DNA of 64,000 nucleotides from Bacillus luti (lineage in GTDB: Bacteria; Bacillota; Bacilli; Bacillales; Bacillaceae_G): contig NZ_MACI01000014.1 of NCBI RefSeq assembly GCF_001884105.1, positions 16,125 to 80,124 of the forward strand, written 5' to 3'. Shown in pieces: positions 16,814-24,645 of the stretch. A model generated the notes under the pieces. It saw nothing but the letters and a program-made list of their open reading frames with translations. It was not told the DNA's origin and made no database searches. Both the position numbers and the translations under genes were made by a program. How positions within the stretch are numbered: position 1 is the first letter of the stretch; each line of letters opens with the position of its first letter.

Positions 16814-18529
16814 ATGCTACGTAAATTTTTTTCTTACTATAGACCGTATAAAGGTTTATTTATACTCGACTTTTCTTGTGCAGTTATCGCAGGATTACTG
16901 GAACTTGGCTTCCCACTTATCGTAAACCAATTTATTGATAAGTTATTGCCAGGGCAAAACTGGACGCTGATTTTATGGGCGTGTTTCGGTTTATTTGCAG
17001 TGTATATGTTAAATGCAGGCCTGCAATATGTTGTTACATATTGGGGACATATGCTTGGGGTTAACATTGAAACAGATATGAGGCAGAAATTATTTGATCA
17101 CATTCAAAAGCTATCATTCAGATTTTTTGACAATAATAAAACAGGTCATTTAATTTCACGTCTTACAAACGATTTAATGGAAATCGGAGAAATTGCTCAC
17201 CACGGGCCAGAAGATTTATTTATCGCTGTTATGACTTTAGTTGGGGCGTTCTCATTCATGATGATGATCAACTGGAAGTTAGCGCTATTAACGTTCTTCG
17301 TCATTCCATTCCTACTATGGTTGGCACTTTACTTCAACAAAAAAATGACAGGTACGTTTAGACGTTTATTCTCAGATGTTGCTGATTTCAATGCATGTAT
17401 TGAGAACAACGTTGGTGGTATTCGCGTTGTACAAGCATTCGGAAATGAAAAGTTTGAGAAAGAGCAATTTGCTGTGAACAACGCTCGTTTCCGTACAACG
17501 AAATTAATGGCTTATAAAATTATGGCGTTAAATTCGTCAATTAGTTATATGCTCATGCGTCTCGTAACGCTCTTCGTCTTAATATGCGGTACATGGTTTG
17601 TTCTGCAAGGTGAATTAACGTACGGTGGATTTATCGGATTCGTTCTATTAACGAATATCTTCTTCCGCCCGATTGAAAAAATTAATGCGGTAATTGAAAG
17701 CTATCCGAAAGGGATTGCTGGTTTTAAGAGATATGTAGAGCTTCTTGAAACAGAGCCAGATATTGTAGATTCTAAAGATGCGATGGAAGTTAAACATGTA
17801 CACGGTGATATTCAATATAACAACATTACGTTCGGATATGAAAACAAAGAACCGATTTTAAACGATATTAGTTTGAAAATCCATGCAGGTGAAACAGTTG
17901 CGTTCGTTGGACCATCTGGGGCGGGGAAAACAACGTTATGTAGCCTATTACCACGTTTTTATGAGCAATCATCTGGTTCAATTCAAATTGATGGCATTGA
18001 TACGAAAGAGATGACATTATCGTCACTTCGTAAGCAAATCGGAATTGTGCAACAAGATGTGTTCTTATTCTCGGGAACGATTCGTGAAAATATTGCTTAC
18101 GGAAATTTAAAAGCGTCAGAAGCTGACATTTGGCAGGCAGTAAAGAGAGCGCAGTTAGAGGATTTAATTTACTCGCAGCCAGACGGTTTAGATACAGTTA
18201 TCGGTGAGCGCGGCGTGAAACTTTCTGGTGGACAGAAGCAACGTCTAGCGATTGCCCGTATGTTCTTGAAAAACCCGCCAATTTTAATTTTAGATGAAGC
18301 GACTTCTGCACTAGATACAGAGACAGAACTAGCAATTCAAAAATCGCTTGCAGAATTAGCAGTTGGCCGTACAACATTAGTGATTGCACATAGACTTGCA
18401 ACGATTAAAAATGCAGATCGTATCGTCGTTGTAAATAAAGACGGTATTGCAGAGCAAGGTTCACATGATGAATTAATTGAGCGTGGCGGAGGATATAGTA
18501 GGCTATACGAAGCACAGTTTAGTTCGTAA
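16814..18529 (+). CDS. ABC exporter half-transporter (fused permease/ATPase)
   Basis: A 571-residue type IV ABC exporter half that should act as a homodimer. Six membrane helices occupy about residues 15-310. The ATPase has Walker A GPSGAGKTT, Q-loop, signature LSGGQKQR, Walker B ILILDEATSALD and H-loop IAHR. This class exports drugs, lipids or peptides; substrate cannot be read from sequence. The Fur box upstream suggests expression in low iron, hinting at siderophore, haem or related export. ATG 16814 follows GGAGGGA; the TTG 27 bases upstream has no ribosome site. It is monocistronic by spacing. Confidence 0.9.
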   Translation: MLRKFFSYYRPYKGLFILDFSCAVIAGLLELGFPLIVNQFIDKLLPGQNWTLILWACFGLFAVYMLNAGLQYVVTYWGHMLGVNIETDMRQKLFDHIQKLSFRFFDNNKTGHLISRLTNDLMEIGEIAHHGPEDLFIAVMTLVGAFSFMMMINWKLALLTFFVIPFLLWLALYFNKKMTGTFRRLFSDVADFNACIENNVGGIRVVQAFGNEKFEKEQFAVNNARFRTTKLMAYKIMALNSSISYMLMRLVTLFVLICGTWFVLQGELTYGGFIGFVLLTNIFFRPIEKINAVIESYPKGIAGFKRYVELLETEPDIVDSKDAMEVKHVHGDIQYNNITFGYENKEPILNDISLKIHAGETVAFVGPSGAGKTTLCSLLPRFYEQSSGSIQIDGIDTKEMTLSSLRKQIGIVQQDVFLFSGTIRENIAYGNLKASEADIWQAVKRAQLEDLIYSQPDGLDTVIGERGVKLSGGQKQRLAIARMFLKNPPILILDEATSALDTETELAIQKSLAELAVGRTTLVIAHRLATIKNADRIVVVNKDGIAEQGSHDELIERGGGYSRLYEAQFSS

Positions 18530-18596
18530 ATATAATTTCTACTGAATTAGCACACCATATAAGTAGATGGAAATCTTATAAGGGAGGCTAAAGAGT

Positions 18597-18908
18597 ATGA
18601 TTATAACAACAACGTCTACAATTCAAGGAAAAGAAATTATTGAGTATGTCGATATCGTGAATGGGGAAGCGATTATGGGTGCGAATATCGTTCGTGACCT
18701 TTTCGCTTCTGTCCGTGACGTTGTCGGCGGTCGTTCAGGCGCTTACGAAAGTAAATTAAAAGAAGCGCGCGACATCGCAATGGAAGAGATGAAGACTCTC
18801 GCAAGACAAAAAAATGCGAACGCAATTGTTGGTATTGACGTGGACTACGAAGTCGTTCGCGAAGGGATGCTAATGGTTGCGGTGAGCGGGACTGCTGTCC
18901 GTATCTAA
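18597..18908 (+). CDS. YbjQ/UPF0145 family protein
   Basis: A 103-residue small cytosolic protein. The opening [14 protein letters not shown] and the block [26 protein letters not shown] are family hallmarks, with [13 protein letters not shown] near the end. Homologues form pentameric heavy-metal-binding-type folds, but no function is settled. GGGAGG precedes ATG 18597. It is 67 bases after the exporter and shares no clear terminator with it, so co-transcription is possible. Confidence 0.88.
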   Translation: MIITTTSTIQGKEIIEYVDIVNGEAIMGANIVRDLFASVRDVVGGRSGAYESKLKEARDIAMEEMKTLARQKNANAIVGIDVDYEVVREGMLMVAVSGTAVRI

Positions 18909-18911
18909 AGT

Positions 18912-18939
18912 AAAAAGCCGTGCTGATGCACGGCTTTTT
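18912..18939 (+). terminator. Terminator of the YbjQ gene
   Basis: A perfect stem (18912-18923 with 18928-18939 region, core 17-23/28-34) with A and T tracts on both sides, so it may work in both directions. Confidence 0.88.
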
Positions 18940-18959
18940 ACTGTTATTGATGCTATGCT

Positions 18960-19018
18960 ATGTCGAAGCCTCGATATTTCTTGGGAAATGTGGAAGGTCC
19001 CGTCGATATATAGGGAAG
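18960..19018. repeat. Dispersed AT/CG-stem element, copy B (degenerate)
   Basis: Contains CGATATTTC and CGATATATAGG segments separated by about 38 bases, related to the units at 16617-16690 and 24030-24095. Homology is weaker than between those two copies. Confidence 0.45.
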
Positions 19019-19021
19019 ACC

Positions 19022-20656
19022 TTAGAGCGCTTCTTTACATTTCCGTATTTGAACTAATAATGTTTCGTATTCTTGGTTGAGAGATGCGATGTCATCGTGA
19101 TGATTGGGTATAGAAATCCGGCTGATGACTTCAGTTAATTTTGTTTGTAACCGTAATAATTCTTGTTCAGTAACGTTTACAGAATTCCCGGTTGTTCTTT
19201 TTGTGTATTGCTCGTAATTACCGTGGAATACTCTTGGTTCACTCTCGTCTACTTGTAGAATATGATCTGCAACAGAACGAATGAAGGCACGGTCATGGCT
19301 AATGAAAAGTATAGTGCCAGGATATTCTTGTAACATGCTTTCTAATTCTTCTTGTGTCGCTAAGTCTAAATAGTTTGTCGGTTCATCGAGCAGAAGCATA
19401 TTATAATTTCCTAAAAATACTTTTGCGAGTGCAACCTTCATTCGCTCACCCCCGCTTAGAACGTGCACAGGTTTATGAACATCTTCACGGCGGAATAGAA
19501 GCCGTGCAAGTATTGTGCGAACGAACGACTCTGTATAGTTTGTTTCTTCTAGAACATTTTCTAAAATGGTTTTATCTGTTTTTAAAATGGATAGAGTTTG
19601 CTCGAAGTATCCGATTTTACAACTTTTCGAAAGCTGAATGCCACGCTCGTTTGCGAGAAGCATGTTGAACAAAGTGGTTTTTCCGCTTCCATTTGCGCCT
19701 AAAATAGCAAGTTTTGCACCAGGGGCAATAGTTCCATTCATATTTTTAAATAGTGTACGGTCACCTATTTTCTTTGTTGCTTTATTGAACTGTACTGCCA
19801 CCTTACTATGAATGGGTGTATGGTATTGCACGTCAAACTGAGCTTGAGAAAGATCCTTTGGCTTTTCTTTCTTTTCTAATTTTTCGAGACGTGTCTCTAA
19901 TGCTTTTGCTGCTTTACTAACCTGTTCTTGGCCATGAGCCCCACTTAATTTATAAAGTTTAGATTCAGATGAACTGAACCGTGTTGGGATTTTTGTCATG
20001 CTAGAAGCACGTTGCTTTTTTTGTAAAATGGACTGCTCTAAACGATTTTTTTCTTGTACATATTGCTCATATTCTGCTTGTTTTTGTATTCGCTCACGTT
20101 CTTTTTGCTTTCGATAGTTGGAATAATTACCTTTATACTCTTGAATAGTACCGTCTTCGATTTCGATGATTTTTGTACATATCGCATCTAAAAAGTCACG
20201 ATCATGTGATATTAAAACAAGTGCCCCTTTATAAGATAAAAGTGCCTTTTCTAATTGCTCTGTACCAACCATATCTAAGTGGCTTGTTGGTTCATCAGCG
20301 AATAAAATGCCTGCATTCTGTTCAAGAGCGTGGGCAATTTTTAGGCGCATTCGTTCACCGCCGCTCATTGAATTTGTAACGTTTGAAATGCTCCATTTTC
20401 CTTTTGCGAGAGAAGAAGCGGTTTCTGGTAGTTCTTCGCTAAGCTGAGGAATGATGGAGATAGAACTATGATGAGTTACTGTACCTTCGTCAGCTTCTAT
20501 TTCTTTACTTAATATTTGTAGTAACGTAGATTTTCCAGCTCCGTTGACTCCGACAATTCCTATACGATCCTGCGCTTGAATTTCTAGTGATGGTAACGTA
20601 AATAGTGTACGATCACCAAAACTTTTTTCAATATTACGTGCGAATAAAATAGTCAT
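19022..20656 (-). CDS. ABC-F ribosome-protection-type ATPase
   Basis: A 544-residue protein with two ATPase domains and no membrane helices. Walker A motifs are GVNGAGKST and GANGSGKTT; signatures are MSGGERM and LSGGERM; Walker B motifs are ILFADEPTSHLD and MLLLDEPTNYLD. The long charged interdomain linker (about residues 165-265) and C-terminal coiled extension (about 495-544) are as in Vga/VmlR/Lsa antibiotic-resistance ABC-F proteins, which enter the ribosomal E site and displace lincosamides, pleuromutilins and streptogramin A. Drug range cannot be read. Its leader resembles antibiotic-induced attenuators. Alternative: a non-resistance ABC-F. Confidence 0.88.
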   Translation of the reverse strand: MTILFARNIEKSFGDRTLFTLPSLEIQAQDRIGIVGVNGAGKSTLLQILSKEIEADEGTVTHHSSISIIPQLSEELPETASSLAKGKWSISNVTNSMSGGERMRLKIAHALEQNAGILFADEPTSHLDMVGTEQLEKALLSYKGALVLISHDRDFLDAICTKIIEIEDGTIQEYKGNYSNYRKQKERERIQKQAEYEQYVQEKNRLEQSILQKKQRASSMTKIPTRFSSSESKLYKLSGAHGQEQVSKAAKALETRLEKLEKKEKPKDLSQAQFDVQYHTPIHSKVAVQFNKATKKIGDRTLFKNMNGTIAPGAKLAILGANGSGKTTLFNMLLANERGIQLSKSCKIGYFEQTLSILKTDKTILENVLEETNYTESFVRTILARLLFRREDVHKPVHVLSGGERMKVALAKVFLGNYNMLLLDEPTNYLDLATQEELESMLQEYPGTILFISHDRAFIRSVADHILQVDESEPRVFHGNYEQYTKRTTGNSVNVTEQELLRLQTKLTEVISRISIPNHHDDIASLNQEYETLLVQIRKCKEAL

Positions 20657-20802
20657 AAAAAAACCTCCCTAGTTTCACTAGAGAGGATAAATGTCGCCCA
20701 TGCATGTGAAAATCGTACATAAATAAACGATTTTTTCACATGATCGTTTCGAAAGAAAGTATCGACAAATGGACAGACTAATCCCCTGCTAGTTTTCATC
20801 AT
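20653..20802 (-). CDS. Possible leader ORF overlapping the ABC-F start
   Basis: An open frame of 49 codons runs through the whole ABC-F leader from ATG 20802 (second ATG at 20799) and ends in TGA overlapping the ABC-F ATG as ATGA. No Shine-Dalgarno sequence precedes it, so it may not be translated; it could be a by-product of the leader's structure. Confidence 0.25.
   Translation of the reverse strand: MMKTSRGLVCPFVDTFFRNDHVKKSFIYVRFSHAWATFILSSETREVFL
20657..20686 (-). terminator. Leader terminator directly before the ABC-F start
   Basis: Read on the minus strand: CCTCTCTAGT, loop GAA, ACTAGGGAGG, then T7 and the ATG. The right arm contains the ribosome site GGGAGG, so folding both ends transcription and hides translation initiation. 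Confidence 0.85.
20703..20742 (-). other. Strong hairpin in the ABC-F leader
   Basis: A stem of about 14 bp (CATGTGAAAA and TCGT paired with ACGATTTTCACATG, two bulged bases) sits between the antiterminator half and the terminator. Confidence 0.75.
20783..20793 (-). promoter_or_regulatory. Antiterminator half in the ABC-F leader
   Basis: ACTAGCAGGGG can pair with the left arm of the terminator, CCTCTCTAGT, competing with the right arm ACTAGGGAGG. This is the classical attenuation layout. Confidence 0.55.
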
Positions 20803-20861
20803 TTTTGTTCACTATTTGTGATGGATGAAATAAATAAGAGAATTAGAACTTCATTGGTCAA
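20799..20861 (-). CDS. Candidate 20-residue uORF in the ABC-F leader
   Basis: TTG at 20861 follows an AAAGGAAGG site by four bases and reads 20 codons to TGA at 20801-20799, stopping just before the antiterminator half. A competing ATG at 20854 with the same ribosome site would encode only M-K-F. One of these may be the sensor peptide. Low confidence. Confidence 0.35.
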   Translation of the reverse strand: MTNEVLILLFISSITNSEQK

Positions 20862-20889
20862 AGTACCTTCCTTTCATAATATTACTTTT

Positions 20890-20919
20890 ATTGTATGCGC
20901 ATACAAATGAGATTGTCAA
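20890..20919 (-). promoter_or_regulatory. Sigma-A promoter of the ABC-F gene
   Basis: On the minus strand TTGACA (20919-20914), 18 bases, TACAAT (20895-20890). A start near 20883 gives a leader of about 227 bases. Confidence 0.75.
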
Positions 20920-20921
20920 AC

Positions 20922-21467
20922 TTATTTCTGTTTGTGATTTTTGAATTCGTTATTATAAATTTGTGCTTTTGCTAGTGCTTCGGCATCATTTTTGATTTCA
21001 TCTAATCCATTCGCATCCCCAATAATATATCCTTCAAATGATGAACCAACAAAATCAAAGATATATTGGAACTGAGCAATAAGCGGCAATGCTTTCAGTT
21101 TTGGGTTATCTCCGCCAACGATGACAACGTACATTTTTTTGTTTTTCATTTTCTCTTTGAAATGAATAGATGTATCACGCAAACTTTGTGACCAGCGATC
21201 GACGAAGTTTTTCATATGACCGCTCATTCCGTACCAGTATAGCGGTGTAGCGAAGATAATTGTGTCGTGCGCTAGCATGCGTTTCGTTAACTGCTCGTAG
21301 TCATCGTTTACAGGCTGGAATCCTTCTGCATCGTGACGTTGATCTGTAATAGGATGGACTGTATGGTCTCGCAAGTAAATTTGTTCTGTTTTAATTCCAT
21401 CAATCATCATATGTGTTAGAGCTTCCGTATTCCCGTTTTGTCTTGAACTGCCATGTATAACAAACAT
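20922..21467 (-). CDS. NAD(P)H-dependent flavodoxin-fold oxidoreductase
   Basis: A 181-residue flavodoxin-like reductase resembling YwqN. The FMN phosphate loop is GSSRQNGNTEAL near the start, and the flavin-ring motif TPLYWYGMSGHMKNFVDRWS lies at about residues 75-94 (quoted to its 20 residues). Such enzymes reduce quinones, azo compounds or iron chelates using FMN. It starts four bases after a MerR-family gene and is the second gene of that operon, which suggests a role in electrophile or redox stress. Substrate is unknown. Confidence 0.88.
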   Translation of the reverse strand: MFVIHGSSRQNGNTEALTHMMIDGIKTEQIYLRDHTVHPITDQRHDAEGFQPVNDDYEQLTKRMLAHDTIIFATPLYWYGMSGHMKNFVDRWSQSLRDTSIHFKEKMKNKKMYVVIVGGDNPKLKALPLIAQFQYIFDFVGSSFEGYIIGDANGLDEIKNDAEALAKAQIYNNEFKNHKQK

Positions 21468-21471
21468 GTAA

Positions 21472-21840
21472 TCATCCCTTTTCTTTTGCTTGTTTTAGGA
21501 GTGAAACGTGTTTTTGCAAATTCGTTTGAATGCTAGAAAGTAATGAGATTTGCTTTGTTACTTCATTGAGTTTATCTTCGTAAAGTGTAAGGATACTGCT
21601 GCATGGGTTTTCGTATAGATGCGGCTCGATTTCGAGGCAGCGCAGCATCCTTGCCGTCTCTTCTAAATTTAAGCCAATTTGTAAGTACATTTGAATAAGT
21701 TCTACTTTTTCAATAGCACTTTCATCAAAATCACGGTAGCCATTTGTGAGCCGCTTAGAAGGGAGTAATCCCTTTTCTTCGTAATGTCTTAGTGATCTTT
21801 CGCTAACTCCAGTTTCTTTTGATAACTCCCCGATTCGCAA
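21472..21840 (-). CDS. MerR-family regulator controlling the flavin reductase
   Basis: A 122-residue MerR protein. The helix-turn-helix is MRIGELSKETGVSERSLRHY followed by EEKGLLPSKR; a long dimerisation helix occupies about residues 75-118. A single Cys in ENPCSSIL (about residue 79) could sense electrophiles, as in AdhR, though this is inference. It heads a two-gene operon whose promoter has the typical stretched spacer. Confidence 0.9.
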   Translation of the reverse strand: MRIGELSKETGVSERSLRHYEEKGLLPSKRLTNGYRDFDESAIEKVELIQMYLQIGLNLEETARMLRCLEIEPHLYENPCSSILTLYEDKLNEVTKQISLLSSIQTNLQKHVSLLKQAKEKG

Positions 21841-21863
21841 TGCGTTTCACTCCTTTTAAACAT

Positions 21864-21895
21864 ATTGTAAACCTTCACACTAATGTGAAGGTCAA
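21864..21895 (-). promoter_or_regulatory. MerR-type promoter with 20-base spacer and internal operator
   Basis: On the minus strand TTGACC (21895-21890), 20 bases, TACAAT (21869-21864). The inverted repeat ACCTTCACA-N4-TGTGAAGGT (21871-21892) fills the spacer. Over-long spacers corrected by DNA distortion are the hallmark of MerR activation. Confidence 0.85.
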
Positions 21896-22785
21896 CTCTG
21901 TTTTTTCGCAAAAGAATCCACATGATTTAAAAACACTTGAATGGCTTTAGACGGAATAAAATATTTGCCGCGCACGATGGAGAATGGGCGGATTAGCTGT
22001 TCATTTGGAACTTCGACGTGGAATAGCTCTTTTGCCAGTAGCTCTTTCCGTACAGTCCAATCAGAAAGTATAGCGATGCCAAGCCCAGCAGCGACGGCTT
22101 CCTTCACGCTTTGTATACTGCTAAATGTAAAGAATCGCTTCATTTTTAAATGGTGTTGATGGATAAAGCGGTCACTATAAGCACGTGTACCGGAACCACT
22201 TTCTCTTAATACCCATACTTGGTCTTGGAGTGTGCTTTCATTTATTTCCTTTGTGCGGAGCAGTGGATGATTTGGCGGAACGACGAGCTTCATTTCATCT
22301 TGCATAAATGTTTCGACGTTAACATCAGCGTATACGACTTGCCCTTCCACTAAGCCGATATCAATTTGATTAGAGCGAAGACTTTGCAAAACTTCTTCTG
22401 TATTTGAGATAAAGGTATGCACTTCGACGCGTGGATTTTCATTGGCATAGTTAGCGAGTATTTTTGGAAGTAAGTATTCGCCAATTGTAAAACTAGCACC
22501 GATGCGAAGTGTTCCCGTTACAACATTATGTAGTTCATTAATTTCTTGCTTAGCATCTTCGTAAAGAGAGAGCATTTGCTTTGCATGAATATATAGAATA
22601 TTTCCAGCTTCCGTGACTTGGACATGTTTCGGAGATCGCTGAATGAGTGTAGTTCCAAATTCGTTTTCTAAGTTGCGAATGTGCATACTTACGCCAGGCT
22701 GTGAAAGATTTAATAATTCTGCTGCACGAGAGAAGTGTTTTTGTTCAACAACCGTAACAAAAATCTTTAAAATGTCTACGTTCAT
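21892..22785 (-). CDS. LysR-family regulator, CysL/YeiE-like
   Basis: A 297-residue LTTR. The N-terminal helix-turn-helix runs through HFSRAAELLNLSQPGVSMHI; the periplasmic-binding-like effector domain spans about residues 90-290. It resembles CysL (YwfK) of B. subtilis, an activator of sulfite reductase genes. It is divergent from a YeiH-type transporter, a pairing also seen in E. coli (YeiE-YeiH). ATG 22785 has AAAGGAG at good spacing; the TTG two codons earlier is not needed. Effector unknown; sulfur compounds are a reasonable guess. Confidence 0.88.
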   Translation of the reverse strand: MNVDILKIFVTVVEQKHFSRAAELLNLSQPGVSMHIRNLENEFGTTLIQRSPKHVQVTEAGNILYIHAKQMLSLYEDAKQEINELHNVVTGTLRIGASFTIGEYLLPKILANYANENPRVEVHTFISNTEEVLQSLRSNQIDIGLVEGQVVYADVNVETFMQDEMKLVVPPNHPLLRTKEINESTLQDQVWVLRESGSGTRAYSDRFIHQHHLKMKRFFTFSSIQSVKEAVAAGLGIAILSDWTVRKELLAKELFHVEVPNEQLIRPFSIVRGKYFIPSKAIQVFLNHVDSFAKKQS

Positions 22786-22864
22786 TTGCAAAGCTCCTTT
22801 CGTTTTTCTTTCATCTTATCATAAGTATTTCTGATGATAGAGATTTGGTATTGGTATTAAACTT

Positions 22865-22886
22865 ATTATAAAAACTCTCTTATAAT
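22865..22886. promoter_or_regulatory. Inverted repeat in the LysR-YeiH intergenic region
   Basis: ATTATAA-N8-TTATAAT is a perfect inverted repeat with LysR-like dimensions. Its right arm contains TATAAT (22881-22886), a -10 for the transporter with no good -35, consistent with activator dependence. Confidence 0.5.
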
Positions 22887-22937
22887 GTAACTAGAAAGAA
22901 CATGCATGTTCCAATACGATTATTGGGGTGGTTCAAA

Positions 22938-23960
22938 GTGGAACAAACACTTGTTATACAAAAGAAGAAGGGCTTTGGATTTTCGCAAGGAATTGGGATT
23001 ACGTTATTAATCGCCATTGTCGCGAAATATTTAGCAGAGCTTCCATTTTTAAATATTATGGGACAATTAGTAATTGCTATTCTAATTGGGATGGTTTGGC
23101 GAGCAGCTGTTGGAGTTCCGCAAGAAGCGATAGCTGGAACGAACTTCGCGAGTAAGAAGTTGCTTCGCTTTGGGATTATCTTACTTGGAATGCGATTAAA
23201 TCTTGTTGATATTGCGAAGGCGGGACCAAAAGTATTGGTCATCGCAGCGGTTGTTATTACATTTACTATTTTCGTTGTATACGGATTAACGAAAGTATTT
23301 AAAGTGGACAAGAAACTTGGGATTTTAACGGCGTGCGGGACGGCAATTTGTGGCGCGGCAGCGGTCGTGGCAATTGCACCACAAGTGAAAGCGAAGGATG
23401 AGGAAACGGCAGTCGGGGCAGCGATTATTGCAATTTTAGGTACAATATTTACACTTATTTATACGTTATTATACCCAGTGCTTGGCTTTTCTCCGTACGG
23501 TTACGGCGTATTTTCGGGTGCAACGCTACACGAAATTGCTCATGTTATCGCAGCTGCTGCGCCAGGCGGTAGCACGGCTGTAGACATTGCGGTTATCGTA
23601 AAATTAACGCGCGTTGCGATGCTTGTGCCAGTAGCGATTTTAATCGGATTGTGGTTTGGTAAGAGTGAAGGTAGCGAGGAAAAAAGATCATGGCGCGATC
23701 TTCCAATTCCGTGGTTCATCTTCGGATTTTTAGCGATGAGTGCAGTGCATTCACTTGGGATTATTCCAGAAGTTGTTGCGGGATACATTGTTGTCATTGC
23801 TTACATGCTTATCGCAATGGCGATGGCGGGGCTTGGTTTAAATGTAGAGTTTAAAACGTTCCGTAAATTAGGAAGCAAGGCATTCGTGGCAGGGCTGATT
23901 GGCTCGGTTTGCTTATCGGTTCTTGGATATGTTCTCGTATGGGGATTAGGATTTATGTAG
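22938..23960 (+). CDS. YeiH/UPF0324 putative sulfate-type exporter
   Basis: A 340-residue membrane protein with about nine to ten helices. Family blocks include [16 protein letters not shown], the central [15 protein letters not shown] and [14 protein letters not shown]. The family is annotated as a putative sulfate exporter, but direct evidence is thin. GTG 22938 follows GGGGTGG by six bases; ATG 22902 has no ribosome site. It is divergent from the LysR gene that probably controls it, and a strong terminator follows. Confidence 0.85.
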   Translation: MEQTLVIQKKKGFGFSQGIGITLLIAIVAKYLAELPFLNIMGQLVIAILIGMVWRAAVGVPQEAIAGTNFASKKLLRFGIILLGMRLNLVDIAKAGPKVLVIAAVVITFTIFVVYGLTKVFKVDKKLGILTACGTAICGAAAVVAIAPQVKAKDEETAVGAAIIAILGTIFTLIYTLLYPVLGFSPYGYGVFSGATLHEIAHVIAAAAPGGSTAVDIAVIVKLTRVAMLVPVAILIGLWFGKSEGSEEKRSWRDLPIPWFIFGFLAMSAVHSLGIIPEVVAGYIVVIAYMLIAMAMAGLGLNVEFKTFRKLGSKAFVAGLIGSVCLSVLGYVLVWGLGFM

Positions 23961-23967
23961 TAGGAAG

Positions 23968-24003
23968 AAGCTGTTCCAAAAGGTATTTTGGGACAGCTTT
24001 TTC
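23968..24003 (+). terminator. Terminator of the YeiH gene
   Basis: A 14-bp stem (23968-23981 with 23986-23999, one wobble) followed by T. Confidence 0.9.
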
Positions 24004-24029
24004 TTATGCTTATTGTGCTACAGATGTCA

Positions 24030-24095
24030 GTAAGTCGATATATTTGGGAAATCGCCGATATAAATGAAGTTGCGCTAATATAAATTGAATTACTC
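24030..24095. repeat. Dispersed 20-bp-unit repeat, copy C (inverted)
   Basis: Its reverse complement reads as units starting AATTTATATTAGCGCAACTT, then ATTTATATCGGCGATTTCCC, then AAATATATCGACTTA, the same order as 16637-16690 (AGCGCAACT, CGGCGAT, CGACTT). The alignment extends about 55 bases. Confidence 0.75.
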
Positions 24096-24176
24096 TTGTA
24101 CTTTGTTAGAGAAGATATGCAGTGAAACGTTTTTCTAAAATTTGTAAAGATATCTTTACTTTCGAAGGTGGAACCT

Positions 24177-24374
24177 ATGGGTGTGAAAAATAAGATCAAG
24201 GAATTAAGAAAACAACATCATATAACACAAGTAGAAATGGCAAAGGCGATGCAGGTGACGCGGCAGACGATTGTGGCGATTGAAAATCATCATTACAATC
24301 CGAGCTTAGAGTTATCCCTAAAAATCGCCAAATATTTTGGAGTGAAGGTGGAAGAAATATTTACGCTAGAGTAG
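24177..24374 (+). CDS. Small XRE-family transcriptional regulator
   Basis: A 65-residue single helix-turn-helix protein (ITQVEMAKAMQVTRQTIVAI, then ENHHYNPSLELSLKIAKYFG). It resembles the widespread short XRE regulators of the YgzD type that govern adjacent membrane-protein genes. ATG 24177 has AAGGTGG at five bases; GTG 24183 is possible. It heads a cluster of small membrane proteins and probably regulates them. Confidence 0.85.
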   Translation: MGVKNKIKELRKQHHITQVEMAKAMQVTRQTIVAIENHHYNPSLELSLKIAKYFGVKVEEIFTLE

Positions 24375-24423
24375 GGGGAGAGAAATGGTAGGAAAACGAG
24401 CATAGCGATAGGAGGAATGGGAA

Positions 24424-24645
24424 ATGCAAGACGAGTTTGAGAGATTTCAGTCAGATAAAGCGTTTAAATATGTAGGGTTGTTTTTCACGATTAGTTTAGC
24501 TATGTGGAGTTTGTACAATTTAATCATTTACGGAAGTGCGGGTATGCCGTTTGTGTTATTTGTACTAGGGCAGTTTGTTTATTTCTTTGTGAACTATTGG
24601 CCGAAATGGAGATATAGAAATAGTAAAGAAGCTGATCGTGTATGA
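24424..24645 (+). CDS. Small two-helix membrane protein
   Basis: A 73-residue protein with two predicted membrane helices (about residues 18-35 and 40-58) and a basic C-terminus. GGAGGAATGGGAAATG contains its ribosome site. It overlaps the next gene by four bases (ATGA), so the two are coupled. I do not recognise a family. Confidence 0.7.
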   Translation: MQDEFERFQSDKAFKYVGLFFTISLAMWSLYNLIIYGSAGMPFVLFVLGQFVYFFVNYWPKWRYRNSKEADRV

